The notes under the pieces are model-generated. The model worked only from the letters and a program-made list of their open reading frames with translations. It had not been told where the DNA came from and did no database searches. Below are positions 33,369-40,936 of a stretch of 64,000 nucleotides of DNA, piece after piece (positions within the stretch are counted from its first letter, which is position 1; every line of letters begins with the position of its first letter). Both the position numbers and the translations under genes were made by a program. The DNA comes from Ilumatobacteraceae bacterium (lineage in GTDB: Bacteria > Actinomycetota > Acidimicrobiia > Acidimicrobiales > Ilumatobacteraceae): assembly GCA_021299715.1 (NCBI GenBank), contig JAJTEL010000002.1, forward strand, positions 310,001 through 374,000, in the 5' to 3' direction.

Positions 33369-34769
33369 ATGTCCAGCGTTCAGCAAGACCCAGGCTCTTT
33401 TCGTGACCCCCTTAGCAAGGTTTTTATTGGCAACGGACAAGTAGTACGAGCCTTCACCGCTCAGGGTGCAGCCGATATTGAAGCGGTCTGGAAGAAAAAG
33501 TCCATTCAGTCGGCACTCGCATCGGGCGAACTCATTGAAACGTCAATCGTTGAACCAGCGTCGGTTGGTTTATCAGCACCGTGGACATCGGCAATGACAC
33601 ATCCGTTGCTGCCTTTCGTGTCATATCCGTACGAGTGGACGTTCTCTATGTTGAAAGACGCTGCGTTGCTTCAGTTGAAGCTCACGCGCGAAACATTGGC
33701 CGATGGTGTTGGGTTGAAAGATGCAACCCCGTACAACGTGCAGTTCATCGGGTCGCGTGCTCAATTCATCGACGCCGGATCATTCGAAAAGCGCCGAAAG
33801 GGTGACCCGTGGTACGGCTACAAGCAGTTCTGCGAAATGTTCCTGTATCCACTCATGTTGCAGGCGTATCTGGGTGTTCAGTACCAGCCATTTTTGCGTG
33901 GTTCGGTTAACGGAATTTCGCCCAGCACCATGCGCAAATTGTTGCCGGCAAGTCTGTTGCACCCGCGCAAGGGTCGCCTCACGCACGTTGTGTTGCACGC
34001 AGCCGCATCTGAACGATTCGCCGACTCCGATACCGATGTAAAGAAGGCAACGGCGAAGGCGGGCATGAACGCTCAGGTTCTCGATGCCACCATGCGTAAG
34101 TTAGAAAAGATTGTTCAAAAATTGACTCTTGGCGACAAGAAGTCAACATGGTCTAACTATTCTGAACGCGGCCATTATTTGGAATCAAGCCTGGACGAGA
34201 AGCAAAAATTTGTACGCGATGCCGTTGCATCTGCTGCACGAAAGCAAGTGTGGGACATTGGTTGCAACGACGGCGTTTTCAGCAGAATCGCATCCGCACA
34301 TTCCGACTATGTGGTTGCAATGGATGCCGACCCCTTGGTTATCGATCGCTTGTACAACGAACTAAAGGCCGAGAAAAACGACAAGATTCTTCCGCTTTAC
34401 GTCGACCTCACCGATTCAGGTGGCGGCATCGGGTGGCGCGGCAAAGAACGTCCCGGCGTGTTTGACAGAGGCAACCCCGACATCGTGATGGCACTTGCAG
34501 TTATCCATCACATGGCCATTACTTTCAATGTACCCATTGCCTCACAGTTAGATATGTTCCGCGATCTCACACCAGAGCTCATTATTGAAATGCCGCACGC
34601 CGACGACCCCATGGTGCGCAAACTTCTCACGAACAAGCGCGAAGGCATTCACGACGATTTCAATCTCGATGAATTCGAGCGTTTGCTGTCGGAACGGTTC
34701 AACATCAAGTCCAAGATGTTGTTGGCTGGCGGAACTCGCACCATCTTCCACGCCGTTCGTAAGGGATAA
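33369..34769 (+). CDS. Class I SAM-dependent methyltransferase with long N-terminal domain
   Basis: 466 residues. The C-terminal half (about 280-466) carries a methyltransferase Rossmann fold: VWDIGCNDGVFSRIA (motif I, about residues 293-307), then MDADPLVIDRLY and a late GGTRTIFHAVRK strand. The first 280 residues form a separate region rich in aromatic residues (PFVSYPYEWTFSML; GSFEKRRKGDPWYGYKQFCEM) that recalls a degenerate kinase-like fold. The substrate is unknown; related proteins have been annotated as nodulation NoeA-like methyltransferases. Operon with the tiny membrane protein. Confidence 0.82.
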   Translation: MSSVQQDPGSFRDPLSKVFIGNGQVVRAFTAQGAADIEAVWKKKSIQSALASGELIETSIVEPASVGLSAPWTSAMTHPLLPFVSYPYEWTFSMLKDAALLQLKLTRETLADGVGLKDATPYNVQFIGSRAQFIDAGSFEKRRKGDPWYGYKQFCEMFLYPLMLQAYLGVQYQPFLRGSVNGISPSTMRKLLPASLLHPRKGRLTHVVLHAAASERFADSDTDVKKATAKAGMNAQVLDATMRKLEKIVQKLTLGDKKSTWSNYSERGHYLESSLDEKQKFVRDAVASAARKQVWDIGCNDGVFSRIASAHSDYVVAMDADPLVIDRLYNELKAEKNDKILPLYVDLTDSGGGIGWRGKERPGVFDRGNPDIVMALAVIHHMAITFNVPIASQLDMFRDLTPELIIEMPHADDPMVRKLLTNKREGIHDDFNLDEFERLLSERFNIKSKMLLAGGTRTIFHAVRKG

Positions 34770-34801
34770 TTCTCCTTAGGGGAGTCGTCTAGGGCTCCCG
34801 A

Positions 34802-34807
34802 TAGAGT
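34802..34807 (+). promoter_or_regulatory. Putative -10 element TAGAGT for tRNA-Cys
   Basis: TAGAGT lies 29 nt before the tRNA, leaving a leader of about 20-23 nt. A weak CTCC-TTAG-GGAG hairpin at about 34772-34784 separates it from the methyltransferase gene. Confidence 0.4.
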
Positions 34808-34836
34808 TGAACCGTTGTGATGTTCGCATCACTTCT

Positions 34837-34911
34837 GGCGACGTGGCGGAATGGCTTACGCAGCGGCCTGCAAAGCCGTTTATCCGAGTTCGATTCTCGG
34901 CGTCGCCTCCA
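34837..34911 (+). tRNA. tRNA-Cys (anticodon GCA)
   Basis: Acceptor arms GGCGACG and CGTCGCC pair perfectly. The anticodon arm GCGGC-CTGCAAA-GCCGT holds GCA, and the T arm is CGAG-TTCGATT-CTCG. CCA is encoded at 34909-34911. An open frame of the acyl-CoA ligase runs through the tRNA but is not its true start. Confidence 0.96.
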
Positions 34912-34927
34912 TTGTCCGTCTATTCCT

Positions 34928-34941
34928 GTGACGGCAGTCAC
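34928..34941. promoter_or_regulatory. Operator-like palindrome GTGACGGCAGTCAC
   Basis: Thirteen of 14 bases match the perfect palindrome GTGACTGCAGTCAC found at 40888 and 54147. Here it lies between the possible -35 and the -10 (34945-34950) of the acyl-CoA ligase gene, so binding would block transcription. Confidence 0.55.
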
Positions 34942-34944
34942 GAC

Positions 34945-34950
34945 TACCGT
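34945..34950 (+). promoter_or_regulatory. -10 element TACCGT, leaderless promoter
   Basis: TACCGT, 6 nt, ATG at 34957. It fixes the start of the acyl-CoA ligase downstream of tRNA-Cys. Confidence 0.55.
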
Positions 34951-34956
34951 TGCGTT

Positions 34957-36642
34957 ATGCCAACACGCGCCGAGGCCATCGCCGAACTCACCGCTCCTGG
35001 GTCAGTCTTTGAATTGGAGACGGTTCCCGTGTTTGGGAACCCGGTTCGCGTCTTCAAGAATGCTCCTGCCACATTGCGCGATGTGTGGCTTGCTGCAGGT
35101 GCGCGCGGCGATATTCCTTACTTCCATTTCAACGGGCACAGCATTTCGTACGCCGAAGCTCACTCCCAGGTTGTTTCCACTGCTGCATGGCTGATGTCGC
35201 GCGGGGTACGCAAAGGCGATCGGGTCGCAATCGGTATGCGCAATTACCCAGAGTGGGCCTTGGCACATTGGGCATTGCAATGCATTGGCGCAGTAACGGT
35301 CAGTTTGAACGCATGGTGGATTGCAGAAGAATTGAAGTACGCATTCACTGACTCTGGAGCAACCGCTGCAATCGTTGATGGCGAACGACTCGAACGTTTG
35401 TCAGACCAGATGTTGGCCGACTGTGGAGTGCATTCGGTTGTGGTGGTACGCGCTGACGCTCGCCCTGGAACCTTTGCGTGGACTGATGTCAGTTCCAACG
35501 CGTCTGCGGTATTGCCTGACGTAAGTATTCATCCTGACGACGACGCCACCATTTTGTACACATCGGGAACAACCGGACTTCCGAAGGGGGCTGCAGGCAG
35601 TCACCGTAACTACGTCACGAACATTTGGAATGGGCTGATTGGAACTGCAGTTGCGGCAAAAATTGCAGGTGTAGTTCCCCTTGCAGCATCGACTCCGAAA
35701 CCTCAAGTCACCGCATTCAGTACTTTTCCGTATTTTCATATTGCGGGCTTATGCGGAATGATCTCGAATACTTATAACGGCTCTGCAATTGTGGCTCAAT
35801 ACAAGTGGGATCCGCAGGAAGCGTTGGAACTCATTCAGCGATACAAGGTGAATTCATTCGGTGGTGTTCCCACAGTTGTACGTTCACTCATGGAACATCC
35901 CGCTATTGACAACTATGACTTGTCAAGCCTTGTTGCAATTTCGCAAGGTGGGGCTCCCGTCGCACCCGATTCAGTGGCGTCAATTGAATCCCGTTTTGCC
36001 GGAAAAGTAAGCGCTGGAAATGGATATGGGTTGACAGAAACAACGGCAGCAGTCATTGCGAATAGTGGCGCTGCGTACTTTGCGCGAAAAGACAGTGTTG
36101 GTTTGCCACACGTGGGAACCGATGTGCGCATTGTCGACGAAGATGGACACGATGTCCCTTCAGGTTCTATTGGTGAAGTCTGGATTTACGGTCCAAACAA
36201 TGTTCGCGGGTACTGGAATAAGCCAACCGAGACCGCTAAAGCGTTTACGAACGGATGGTTTCACACAGGTGATGCCGGATTCATGGACTCAGACGGCTTC
36301 GTCTACGTCGTTGACCGTATTAAAGACATGGTGCTGCGCGGTGGAGAGAATGTGTATTGCGTCGAAGTAGAAACTGTTCTCTTTGAACATGGTGCTGTGC
36401 GTGATTGTGCAGTTATCGGATTGCCTCATGCCAAGTTGGGCGAAGAAGTAGCAGCGGTGTTGGTTGCCGCAGACGGACACGGCCCAGCAGACGAAGATGA
36501 CATTCTCCAACTGCTGGGCTCGCGCCTGGCTGCCTTTAAAGTTCCGACTCGCGTCTTCTGGCACTCAGGGGAGTTGCCTCGTAATGCCACAGGCAAAGTG
36601 CTGAAGAAAGACCTTCGCGAAACGTATTCGGCGCAGAACTAA
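34957..36642 (+). CDS. Acyl-CoA ligase (AMP-binding family)
   Basis: 561 residues of the ANL superfamily. The P-loop YTSGTTGLPKGAAG is at about residues 200-213, YGLTETTAA follows, then GWFHTGDAG, the hinge/A8 region KDMVLRGGENVYCVEVE and the A10 Lys in NATGKVLKKD. The enzyme adenylates a carboxylic acid and forms its CoA thioester, probably a fatty or related acid. It starts a monocistronic unit with an operator-like palindrome in its promoter. It overlaps the convergent substrate-binding protein gene by 4 nt. Confidence 0.92.
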   Translation: MPTRAEAIAELTAPGSVFELETVPVFGNPVRVFKNAPATLRDVWLAAGARGDIPYFHFNGHSISYAEAHSQVVSTAAWLMSRGVRKGDRVAIGMRNYPEWALAHWALQCIGAVTVSLNAWWIAEELKYAFTDSGATAAIVDGERLERLSDQMLADCGVHSVVVVRADARPGTFAWTDVSSNASAVLPDVSIHPDDDATILYTSGTTGLPKGAAGSHRNYVTNIWNGLIGTAVAAKIAGVVPLAASTPKPQVTAFSTFPYFHIAGLCGMISNTYNGSAIVAQYKWDPQEALELIQRYKVNSFGGVPTVVRSLMEHPAIDNYDLSSLVAISQGGAPVAPDSVASIESRFAGKVSAGNGYGLTETTAAVIANSGAAYFARKDSVGLPHVGTDVRIVDEDGHDVPSGSIGEVWIYGPNNVRGYWNKPTETAKAFTNGWFHTGDAGFMDSDGFVYVVDRIKDMVLRGGENVYCVEVETVLFEHGAVRDCAVIGLPHAKLGEEVAAVLVAADGHGPADEDDILQLLGSRLAAFKVPTRVFWHSGELPRNATGKVLKKDLRETYSAQN

Positions 36643-38414
36643 TTCACTCGGTACACACCAGTCCAATCAATTCCCCAGTTCGTCACTTTCCGTGGCATTA
36701 CTTGGTCGGGCAAGTCGAGTTTCCCTATTCCTTCAATTCCTGCGGCGGTAAAGAGGGAGTAGTAGTGCGACGCCATTGCGCCCATGAAAGAATTCTTTTG
36801 CAGGTACTCGGTTCCTTTTCGGAACTCGTCTCGCGCATCATCTTTATCTGCTCGTGCTTGACCGGCGTAGAAGTAGTCGTCAACCGCGGTGTCCGCATGG
36901 TGGTTCAAGCCCAAGACGCGACCCAAGCTTGACTGAAAAAGTGGACGAACAGGGTTAGTCGATGTTGTCGGATACGCATTCGTCACAATGAACGGAATGT
37001 TGAACGCTGCGTCATCGCCTTCAAACAATGTGAGAAAAACAGCATCGTACGAGTTGTAAAACTGACCCTTTGCAATGTTGGGACTTGGGTTAAAGATCTT
37101 GGAAAGAGTGAGGGCCGTCTGTTCTACGGAATAGTTCGCAACAATATTGCACTTACTCCACATTGACTTCAGAAATCGACCGTTGGCCTGTGATGCCAAA
37201 CTGGTGTCAACTGGAAAGACAAAGCTAAGAGCATTTTTGCCCGTATCGCGTTTGTATTGCTCTACATAACTTTTCGCTTTGTTGACGTCGTATTTCGGAA
37301 ACCCTGATTGGTTGTACATAATGTTCGCTGAGCCAACAATGGATGTGGCAACGTCACCCTCACCTTTAAGCCGAACATCGTTGAATGATTTTCTGTCAAG
37401 ACAGCTCAGCACTGCCTGGCGTGCAGACGTGTTGGTAAACGGTGAATTGGGTTTTCCTTGGTTCAGCCACAACGATGGATAATACTCCGTGGGAGATGCA
37501 AACTCGGTGGTGTCTCCGGCGTTTTCACGCAGGTCCTTAATAAAGACCGCGTCGGCAGCCGCGGAGAAGAACGACGCGGCATAGGTTCCAGTTCGAACGG
37601 CGTTAGACCGTTGAGCACCTTCTGCGACGAGGTCGAAAGTAATTTGATCGAGATAGGGCAGTTGTTGATTGGTGTCGGGGTCAGTTCGCCAGTAGTTGGG
37701 GTTTTTCACCACTACAAGTTGGGATGGATTCCAACTCTTCAAGGAGAAAGGGCCTGTGCCTATTGGTTTTTGTGCGCATGTCTCGGCGTCTTCAAGTTGA
37801 CGAGGCGAGCGCATAACGAATCGTCCGGAGGCGTACAACGTGGCCAGAAAATCGTATTGTGGCCTATCGAGAGTGAACTCCACTTCGTATTCCGAAACGG
37901 CTCGAAAACCAATGATGTTGGCAGTGAAGGCCGTTGCGGTTCCAATGGTGTGAGACTTTGATTGAAGTCCCGCCAATCCGCTTTGGGCAAAAGCACCTGC
38001 GGCAACTTGTCCGGTAATTGCAGCGAAGTTCTTTACGACTGCTTCTGCGTTGAATGTAGTGGCGTCATGAAAAGTAATGCCTTCCCGCAACACAATTGTC
38101 CATGTTTTGAGATCTGCAGAAGGTGTCCCACTTTTTGCAAGTAGTCCGACCGTTCGTCCATCCGCACTCTTTTCAAACAGTGGTTCCAGCATTGTTCGGG
38201 TTGCCATGAGTGCAGAGTTTGCTGGGTTGTTTCCTATGCAGAATCCAGGAAACGTGTCAAAGATGCCCACCTTGATGTTGCCGCCTTGTTGTGGGGTGGG
38301 TTCATTGGCTGAGTCGCTACCACAACTCACCATAAGAGTGGCAGCGAGTGCTAGCAGAACTGCGCCACTAATTTTTCGGGTCCATTGTTTCTTCGCCAGT
38401 GCCCTGAACTTCAT
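36639..38414 (-). CDS. Family 5 ABC substrate-binding lipoprotein
   Basis: 591 residues. The signal peptide ends in the lipobox LMVSC (Cys31), so it is membrane-anchored. The mature part has the peptide/nickel-type (SBP family 5) pattern: YWRTDPDTNQQLPYLDQI, a RREGI-like FHDATTFNAEAV and a C-terminal WGIDWTGVYRVN. It would capture peptides or similar solutes outside the membrane. No permease or ATPase genes are adjacent, unlike the SBP at 52052-54112, so it may share that transporter. The C-terminal W-G-(I/F)-(D/E)-W-(T/S)-G pattern recurs in all three SBPs of the window. Confidence 0.9.
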   Translation of the reverse strand: MKFRALAKKQWTRKISGAVLLALAATLMVSCGSDSANEPTPQQGGNIKVGIFDTFPGFCIGNNPANSALMATRTMLEPLFEKSADGRTVGLLAKSGTPSADLKTWTIVLREGITFHDATTFNAEAVVKNFAAITGQVAAGAFAQSGLAGLQSKSHTIGTATAFTANIIGFRAVSEYEVEFTLDRPQYDFLATLYASGRFVMRSPRQLEDAETCAQKPIGTGPFSLKSWNPSQLVVVKNPNYWRTDPDTNQQLPYLDQITFDLVAEGAQRSNAVRTGTYAASFFSAAADAVFIKDLRENAGDTTEFASPTEYYPSLWLNQGKPNSPFTNTSARQAVLSCLDRKSFNDVRLKGEGDVATSIVGSANIMYNQSGFPKYDVNKAKSYVEQYKRDTGKNALSFVFPVDTSLASQANGRFLKSMWSKCNIVANYSVEQTALTLSKIFNPSPNIAKGQFYNSYDAVFLTLFEGDDAAFNIPFIVTNAYPTTSTNPVRPLFQSSLGRVLGLNHHADTAVDDYFYAGQARADKDDARDEFRKGTEYLQKNSFMGAMASHYYSLFTAAGIEGIGKLDLPDQVMPRKVTNWGIDWTGVYRVN

Positions 38415-38425
38415 GTGTTTCGCTT

Positions 38426-38453
38426 TCTACGTAGACGTGATGCCCAAACCGTA
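38426..38453 (-). promoter_or_regulatory. Promoter region of the SBP lipoprotein gene with palindrome TCTACGTAGA
   Basis: On the minus strand TACGGT (38453-38448) is a good -10; the start would be near 38441. The perfect 10-bp palindrome TCTACGTAGA (38426-38435) lies just downstream, in the leader before the ATG at 38414. Confidence 0.4.
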
Positions 38454-38529
38454 GAGATGGTCGAAACTCTTCACCATAAGAATTTGTACTCAAGTGAACG
38501 TGCGTATCTTTGTTCATGCAATTGCCACT

Positions 38530-38535
38530 TACTCT
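38530..38535 (+). promoter_or_regulatory. -10 element TACTCT, leaderless promoter
   Basis: TACTCT, 6 nt, ATG at 38542, which identifies the true start of the small downstream gene rather than an ATG at 38494. Confidence 0.5.
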
Positions 38536-38541
38536 CATCGC

Positions 38542-38967
38542 ATGAAGAACGATGTATTAGAAAAGATTCGAGATCGATCCGTAGTTGCAGCAGTCACTCA
38601 CGATCATGCGCGCGTTTGGCTACTGAACGATGAGAGCCGCGACCCGGTATGTGAGGTGACTCGCGCAACTCCTATTGTGCGACATGTTCGTGCGGCACAA
38701 GATCATCACGGCCACGCAAGCGAGGTGGCAGAAGTTCCCTATTTCACTGAACTTGCCGCAGTTTTATCAGTGGCATCAAATGTTGTTCTGGTGGGTCACG
38801 GTGTTGGAAAATCAAATGCAGTAAATCGTTTTATCAACCATTTGGACGTTCACAGGGAAGCATTGCGAAACAGAATTGCTGCAACAGGTACAGCGAATAT
38901 CACTGCTATGTCTGGTGGCCAGATTATTGAAGAGGCGCGACGCAAATGGGCGCAAGCTGACCACTAA
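38542..38967 (+). CDS. Small eRF1-like / translation-associated family protein, function unknown
   Basis: 141 residues. The middle has a beta strand ending in VVLVGHGVGKSNA and then NRFINHLDVHREALRNR, ending with ANITAMSGGQIIEEARRKW. This order is seen in a group of short bacterial proteins related to the C-terminal part of eRF1/Pelota-type domains; the assignment is tentative and no function is established. It is leaderless and single. Six bases separate it from the convergent HheG-like gene. Confidence 0.65.
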   Translation: MKNDVLEKIRDRSVVAAVTHDHARVWLLNDESRDPVCEVTRATPIVRHVRAAQDHHGHASEVAEVPYFTELAAVLSVASNVVLVGHGVGKSNAVNRFINHLDVHREALRNRIAATGTANITAMSGGQIIEEARRKWAQADH

Positions 38968-38973
38968 TAAGTT

Positions 38974-39714
38974 TTAGCTCCAGCCGCCCGAGAAGGACAC
39001 GTATTGTCCGGTGGCAAAAGTGCTGCGACCATCTAGATACGGCAAACAAAAGTGCGCAAATTCATCAAGAGTCCCCAGTCGAGCCAGCGGAACTTGCGAC
39101 TCAATTTTCTTGCGTACATCGGGATCATCGGCGCCTGTTGCCCGGCGAAACTCTGGGAAGTCCATGTAGTTGGTTCCCACTGAGTTCACTTGAACGTTGT
39201 GGCGTGCCATTTCCTGTGCGGCATTTTTGGCCAGCATGGTGGCAGCGGCACGCATTGACGAATACAGGGGAGCACCAGGCGTTGGGCGAGACCCGGATGC
39301 GCTGGTGATGACCAGTACCTGACCGCTTCTTTGTTCCACCATGACGGGAAGAACGGCTTTTAGGAATTCGTAGGGGGCAACAACGCATCCTGAGTACACC
39401 TTGTTGAGGTCTTCTCGTGATGACTTCACAAGAGACCCCGTCACTATGAGACCCGAAGACATTGCGGCACAGTCAATGCGACCAAACGCAGACATCGCAG
39501 CGTTCACTAATGCCGAAGCGGTTTCTGGCTGTGCCAAGTCTCGAACATTGTCAACACCTACCGCGTTGACACCCAGCGATTCGAGTTCGTGAATGAGTCC
39601 GTCGGCAGGGTTGCCAATCACTATGTCGTGCCCGCTTTCTGCGAGACGTTTTGCCAGCGGTGGGCCAACATAAAAGCTGCCGTCGTTAATCAGTGCCACT
39701 CTGCGTGTTGTCAT
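38974..39714 (-). CDS. Halohydrin dehalogenase-like protein (HheG type) of the SDR superfamily
   Basis: 246 residues with an SDR fold but no TGxxxGxG motif and no Lys in the active site. The diagnostic halohydrin dehalogenase pattern S-X12-Y-X3-R is exact: Ser138, Tyr151, Arg155. Motif 1 (T-X4-F/Y-X-G) is present as N10-X4-Y15-X-G17, with Asn for Thr. SSGLIVTG, GTNYMDFP, QVPLARLGT and FSGGW closely resemble, from memory, HheG of Ilumatobacter coccineus. Such enzymes convert vicinal haloalcohols to epoxides and halide without NAD(P). ATG 39714 lies 6 nt from a -10. Convergent with the eRF1-like gene, divergent from an NPD-type flavoenzyme. A non-dehalogenating SDR relative is the alternative. 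Confidence 0.78.
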   Translation of the reverse strand: MTTRRVALINDGSFYVGPPLAKRLAESGHDIVIGNPADGLIHELESLGVNAVGVDNVRDLAQPETASALVNAAMSAFGRIDCAAMSSGLIVTGSLVKSSREDLNKVYSGCVVAPYEFLKAVLPVMVEQRSGQVLVITSASGSRPTPGAPLYSSMRAAATMLAKNAAQEMARHNVQVNSVGTNYMDFPEFRRATGADDPDVRKKIESQVPLARLGTLDEFAHFCLPYLDGRSTFATGQYVSFSGGWS

Positions 39715-39720
39715 GCGTTC

Positions 39721-39726
39721 ACCGTA
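39721..39726 (-). promoter_or_regulatory. -10 element TACGGT, leaderless promoter (minus)
   Basis: TACGGT, 6 nt, ATG at 39714 of the HheG-like gene. About 70 nt separate it from the divergent -10 at 39797. Confidence 0.55.
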
Positions 39727-39796
39727 GCCAACTGCGAACCACCTGCAGTGAGTGCATTGCGTTCGCTCGCATGTTCGTGCCGGCTCGACCGTGTTT

Positions 39797-39802
39797 TAGT
39801 GT
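39797..39802 (+). promoter_or_regulatory. -10 element TAGTGT, leaderless promoter
   Basis: TAGTGT, 6 nt, ATG at 39809. This favours the ATG over the in-frame GTG at 39803. Confidence 0.55.
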
Positions 39803-39808
39803 GTGGCT

Positions 39809-40759
39809 ATGACTGAATCTCGTCCTGCCCCTGTGAAGTCCCGTATTGCAGAAATGTTGGGAATTGACTATCCCATCATTCAGGCTCCGATGGGTTGGAT
39901 TGCTCGATCACAACTGGCTTCTGCAGTATCGAATGCGGGTGGTCTCGGAATCATCGAGACGTCATCGGGCGAACTAGATGCCATCAAGGTTGAGATTGCC
40001 AAAATGAAACAACTCACAAGCAAACCGTTTGGTGTGAATATTGCACAAGCATTTGTGCGTGACCCCCAGATTGCTGACTTCGTTGTTGAACAAGGAGTGA
40101 AGTTTGTAACCACATCTGCAGGTGATCCCACCAAGTACACCGCGAAGTTGAAGAGCGCAGGTCTGACCGTCTTCCACGTTGTGCCAACGTTGGCTGCAGC
40201 ACTCAAGGCTGTAGAAGCGGGAGTGGACGGGTTAGTTGTAGAAGGAGGAGAGGGTGGGGGCTTCAAAAACCCGCGCGATGTTGCCAGCATGGTGTTGTTG
40301 CCACTGGTGGCAGAAAACGTGAATGTTCCCATTGTTGCTGCGGGCGGAATTACCGACGGATTTGGTATGGCTGCTGCATTCGCTTTGGGAGCAGAAGCAG
40401 TGCAGATGGGAACTCGCATGGTGGCGGCCAAAGAGTCCCCAGTTCACGACAATTGGAAGAACGCAATTGTGAATGCTGCTGAAACCGACACCGTGTTCCT
40501 TAATCGATTTGGTCGACCAGGCCTTCGAGCCCTGCGGACCGAGCGCACCACTCAACTTGAGCATGAAGACCAAGTGGGAATGGATCAGTTTGCTCGAACG
40601 CAAGACGTGTACTTCGGTGGGGACCTTGAAGCCGGAATTGCCCTTACTGGTCAGATTGCTGGTCGAATTACCGACGTGAAACCAGTGGAAGAGATTCTGT
40701 GGGGCACAGTGAGGCAGTTTCGTGAGCGAGTCGAGACCCTTCAGAAGATCGGCCAATAA
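39809..40759 (+). CDS. Nitronate monooxygenase/NPD-type FMN enzyme
   Basis: 316 residues of the TIM-barrel 2-nitropropane dioxygenase/FabK family: DYPIIQAPMGWIA near the N-terminus, FGVNIAQAF, VVPTLAAALKAVEAGVDGLV, then IVAAGGITDGFGMAAAFALGA (phosphate-binding loop for FMN). In classic enzymes a catalytic His follows the glycines (GGH); here the region reads GGEGGGFKN, with Phe in that place, so classic nitronate oxidation is uncertain. The downstream leader (40760-40936) belongs to the next gene. Confidence 0.85.
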   Translation: MTESRPAPVKSRIAEMLGIDYPIIQAPMGWIARSQLASAVSNAGGLGIIETSSGELDAIKVEIAKMKQLTSKPFGVNIAQAFVRDPQIADFVVEQGVKFVTTSAGDPTKYTAKLKSAGLTVFHVVPTLAAALKAVEAGVDGLVVEGGEGGGFKNPRDVASMVLLPLVAENVNVPIVAAGGITDGFGMAAAFALGAEAVQMGTRMVAAKESPVHDNWKNAIVNAAETDTVFLNRFGRPGLRALRTERTTQLEHEDQVGMDQFARTQDVYFGGDLEAGIALTGQIAGRITDVKPVEEILWGTVRQFRERVETLQKIGQ

Positions 40760-40883
40760 CCACAAAATGGTGAGTTTTCCTCCCTAGCAATCGCCGTATT
40801 GGCAGGATGCAAATACTTGTGGTTGTCAACCAATTTTTTGTCAATTTGGCGTTTCTACATGGCGTAGTACGTAGCCCGGTGAC

Positions 40884-40901
40884 TATAGTGACTGCAGTCA
40901 C
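40884..40901 (+). promoter_or_regulatory. Promoter -10 TATAGT overlapping operator GTGACTGCAGTCAC
   Basis: TATAGT (40884-40889) shares its last two bases with the perfect 14-bp palindrome at 40888-40901. The same arrangement, TATCGT plus the same palindrome, precedes the SBP gene at 54112 on the other strand. Transcription would begin inside the palindrome, so a bound repressor would block it. The remaining leader runs about 40 nt to the ATG at 40937. Confidence 0.7.
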
Positions 40902-40936
40902 ATAAACGATGTGGCTTTAATTTCGGGGGGAAATTA

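Noticed and set aside
34807-34956. Longer N-terminus of the acyl-CoA ligase running through tRNA-Cys
   Set aside because: The extension translates the tRNA gene and lacks family similarity; a -10 hexamer 6 nt before the ATG at 34957 gives a better start.
39880-40431. Open frame of about 180 codons opposite the NPD-type gene
   Set aside because: The translated product is a low-complexity mirror of the FMN enzyme; no independent support.
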